Source of the DNA: Chloroflexota bacterium
GTDB lineage: Bacteria > Chloroflexota > Dehalococcoidia > Bin125
Reading direction: 5' to 3'
Length of the DNA stretch: 5,769 nt
Assembly (NCBI GenBank): GCA_027296805.1
Contig: JAPUIR010000005.1
Coordinates: 1 to 5,769 of the forward strand
Both the position numbers and the translations under genes were made by a program. The notes beneath the pieces are model-generated. The model had not been told where the DNA came from. It did not search any database and saw nothing but the letters and a program-made list of their open reading frames with translations. Each line of letters opens with the position of its first letter. Within the stretch, counting starts at the first letter, position 1. Positions 5,226 to 5,769 of this stretch are shown in pieces.

Positions 5226-5769
5226 CTACTGGGCCAGCTCCGGCTGTCGATCCGACCACGGCATCGACTCTTCCAGCGCGGCCGCCACACGGAACACGGT
5301 GACCTCGTCTCCCCGCCGGCCCACGATCTGGATGGCGGTCGGCATCCCCTCGTCGTCGAAACCCGTGGGTACGGTGGCCGCCGGCTGCTGCGTGACGTTG
5401 AAGGCCGCGGTGTAGAAAATGCTCACCGCGAAGGGGCTGATCGGAACGCCCTCGATCTCCCGCACGATCTCCCCGTGCGGATACGCACCGCGCACCAACG
5501 TTGGGGTGAGCAAGATGTCGTGCTGCTCGAAGAAGCGGCCCATCTGCGCGCGGAAACGGTCCATCTCCGCGTGCGCCTGGGCGACATCGGCGCCGCTCAG
5601 CGCCCGACCGCGCTCCACCGACGTCCGCACGTAGTCCGTCACCTCGGCTCCCGACTCCTCGATCGCGACGCCGTAGTTCGCGGCGGAGCCCGCCGCCGCC
5701 ACGGGACCGAAGATCGGCAGCGGATCGTCGATCGCGGGCTCCGTCTCGGCCAGTTCGCCCGCGCGCTCC
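5226..5769 (-). CDS. Amidase signature family protein (partial, C-terminal part)
   Basis: The frame is open from the right window edge to the TAG at 5228-5226, showing 180 C-terminal residues. A GTG at 5702 lies inside this frame and is not the start, because recognisable sequence continues upstream of it to the edge. The visible part matches the C-terminal third of amidase-signature enzymes: LLTPTL (visible residues 86-91), then FNVTQQPAATVPTGF (123-137), MPTAIQIVGRR (142-152), and a closing AALEESMPW before the tail. These enzymes hydrolyse amides with a Lys-Ser-Ser triad; the triad lies upstream, outside the window, so activity cannot be confirmed. The usual TGQPA is TQQPA here, a Gly to Gln change in a core loop. 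It could be an amidase proper or a GatA-like paralog; lack of gatB/C nearby does not settle this. It converges with the SDR gene, so the two are not one operon. Confidence 0.9.
   Translation of the reverse strand, partial: ERAGELAETEPAIDDPLPIFGPVAAAGSAANYGVAIEESGAEVTDYVRTSVERGRALSGADVAQAHAEMDRFRAQMGRFFEQHDILLTPTLVRGAYPHGEIVREIEGVPISPFAVSIFYTAAFNVTQQPAATVPTGFDDEGMPTAIQIVGRRGDEVTVFRVAAALEESMPWSDRQPELAQ

Noticed and set aside
5226..5702. Amidase-like frame as a complete small gene starting at the GTG at 5702
   Set aside because: The same frame continues without a stop to the window edge, and the amidase triad region must lie further upstream. It is the end of a larger gene.

Overview
This is a GC-rich bacterial window with tightly packed genes, Shine-Dalgarno-led starts and strong G/C bias at third codon positions. 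The gene content (phosphohexomutases, acyl-CoA dehydrogenase, SDR, alpha/beta hydrolase, amidase) suits a metabolically versatile GC-rich proteobacterium or a myxobacterium-like or actinobacterium-like organism. Nothing here fixes the taxon. No RNA genes, insertion sequences, CRISPR arrays or phage genes were seen, and no reading frame looks broken.

Left part (1-2136, minus strand): two alpha-D-phosphohexomutase genes (phosphomannomutase/phosphoglucomutase family) stand head to tail. The complete upstream gene (2136 to 715) ends in an ATGA overlap with the start of a second, clearly paralogous gene (718 down to the window edge). The second gene shows only its first 239 codons. Both carry the family's phosphoserine loop, but each departs from consensus at one active-site position: TASHSP in the partial copy, GYS instead of GHS in the complete one. 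They probably make sugar phosphates for cell-envelope polysaccharide, possibly with divided substrate preference.

Middle (2137-2314): a 178-bp divergent intergenic region. It holds a convincing sigma-70-type promoter for the plus strand (TTGACA, 17-bp spacer, TACCAT).

Right part (2315-5204, plus strand): three genes in a row, an alpha/beta hydrolase with an intact Ser-Asp-His triad, an acyl-CoA dehydrogenase and a short-chain dehydrogenase/reductase. The gaps are 87 and 64 bp. Together they look like part of a catabolic, beta-oxidation-like module, but the CoA ligase, hydratase and thiolase are not in view and the substrate is unknown. A very strong 10-bp GC hairpin lies between the hydrolase and the dehydrogenase.

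Right edge (5226-5769, minus strand): the C-terminal 180 residues of an amidase-signature-family enzyme, convergent with the SDR across 21 bp. An 11-bp direct repeat spans the SDR stop codon.

Nothing here amounts to a clearly new biological system. The points most worth a second look are the coupled mutase paralogs with their active-site deviations and the intercistronic hairpin.
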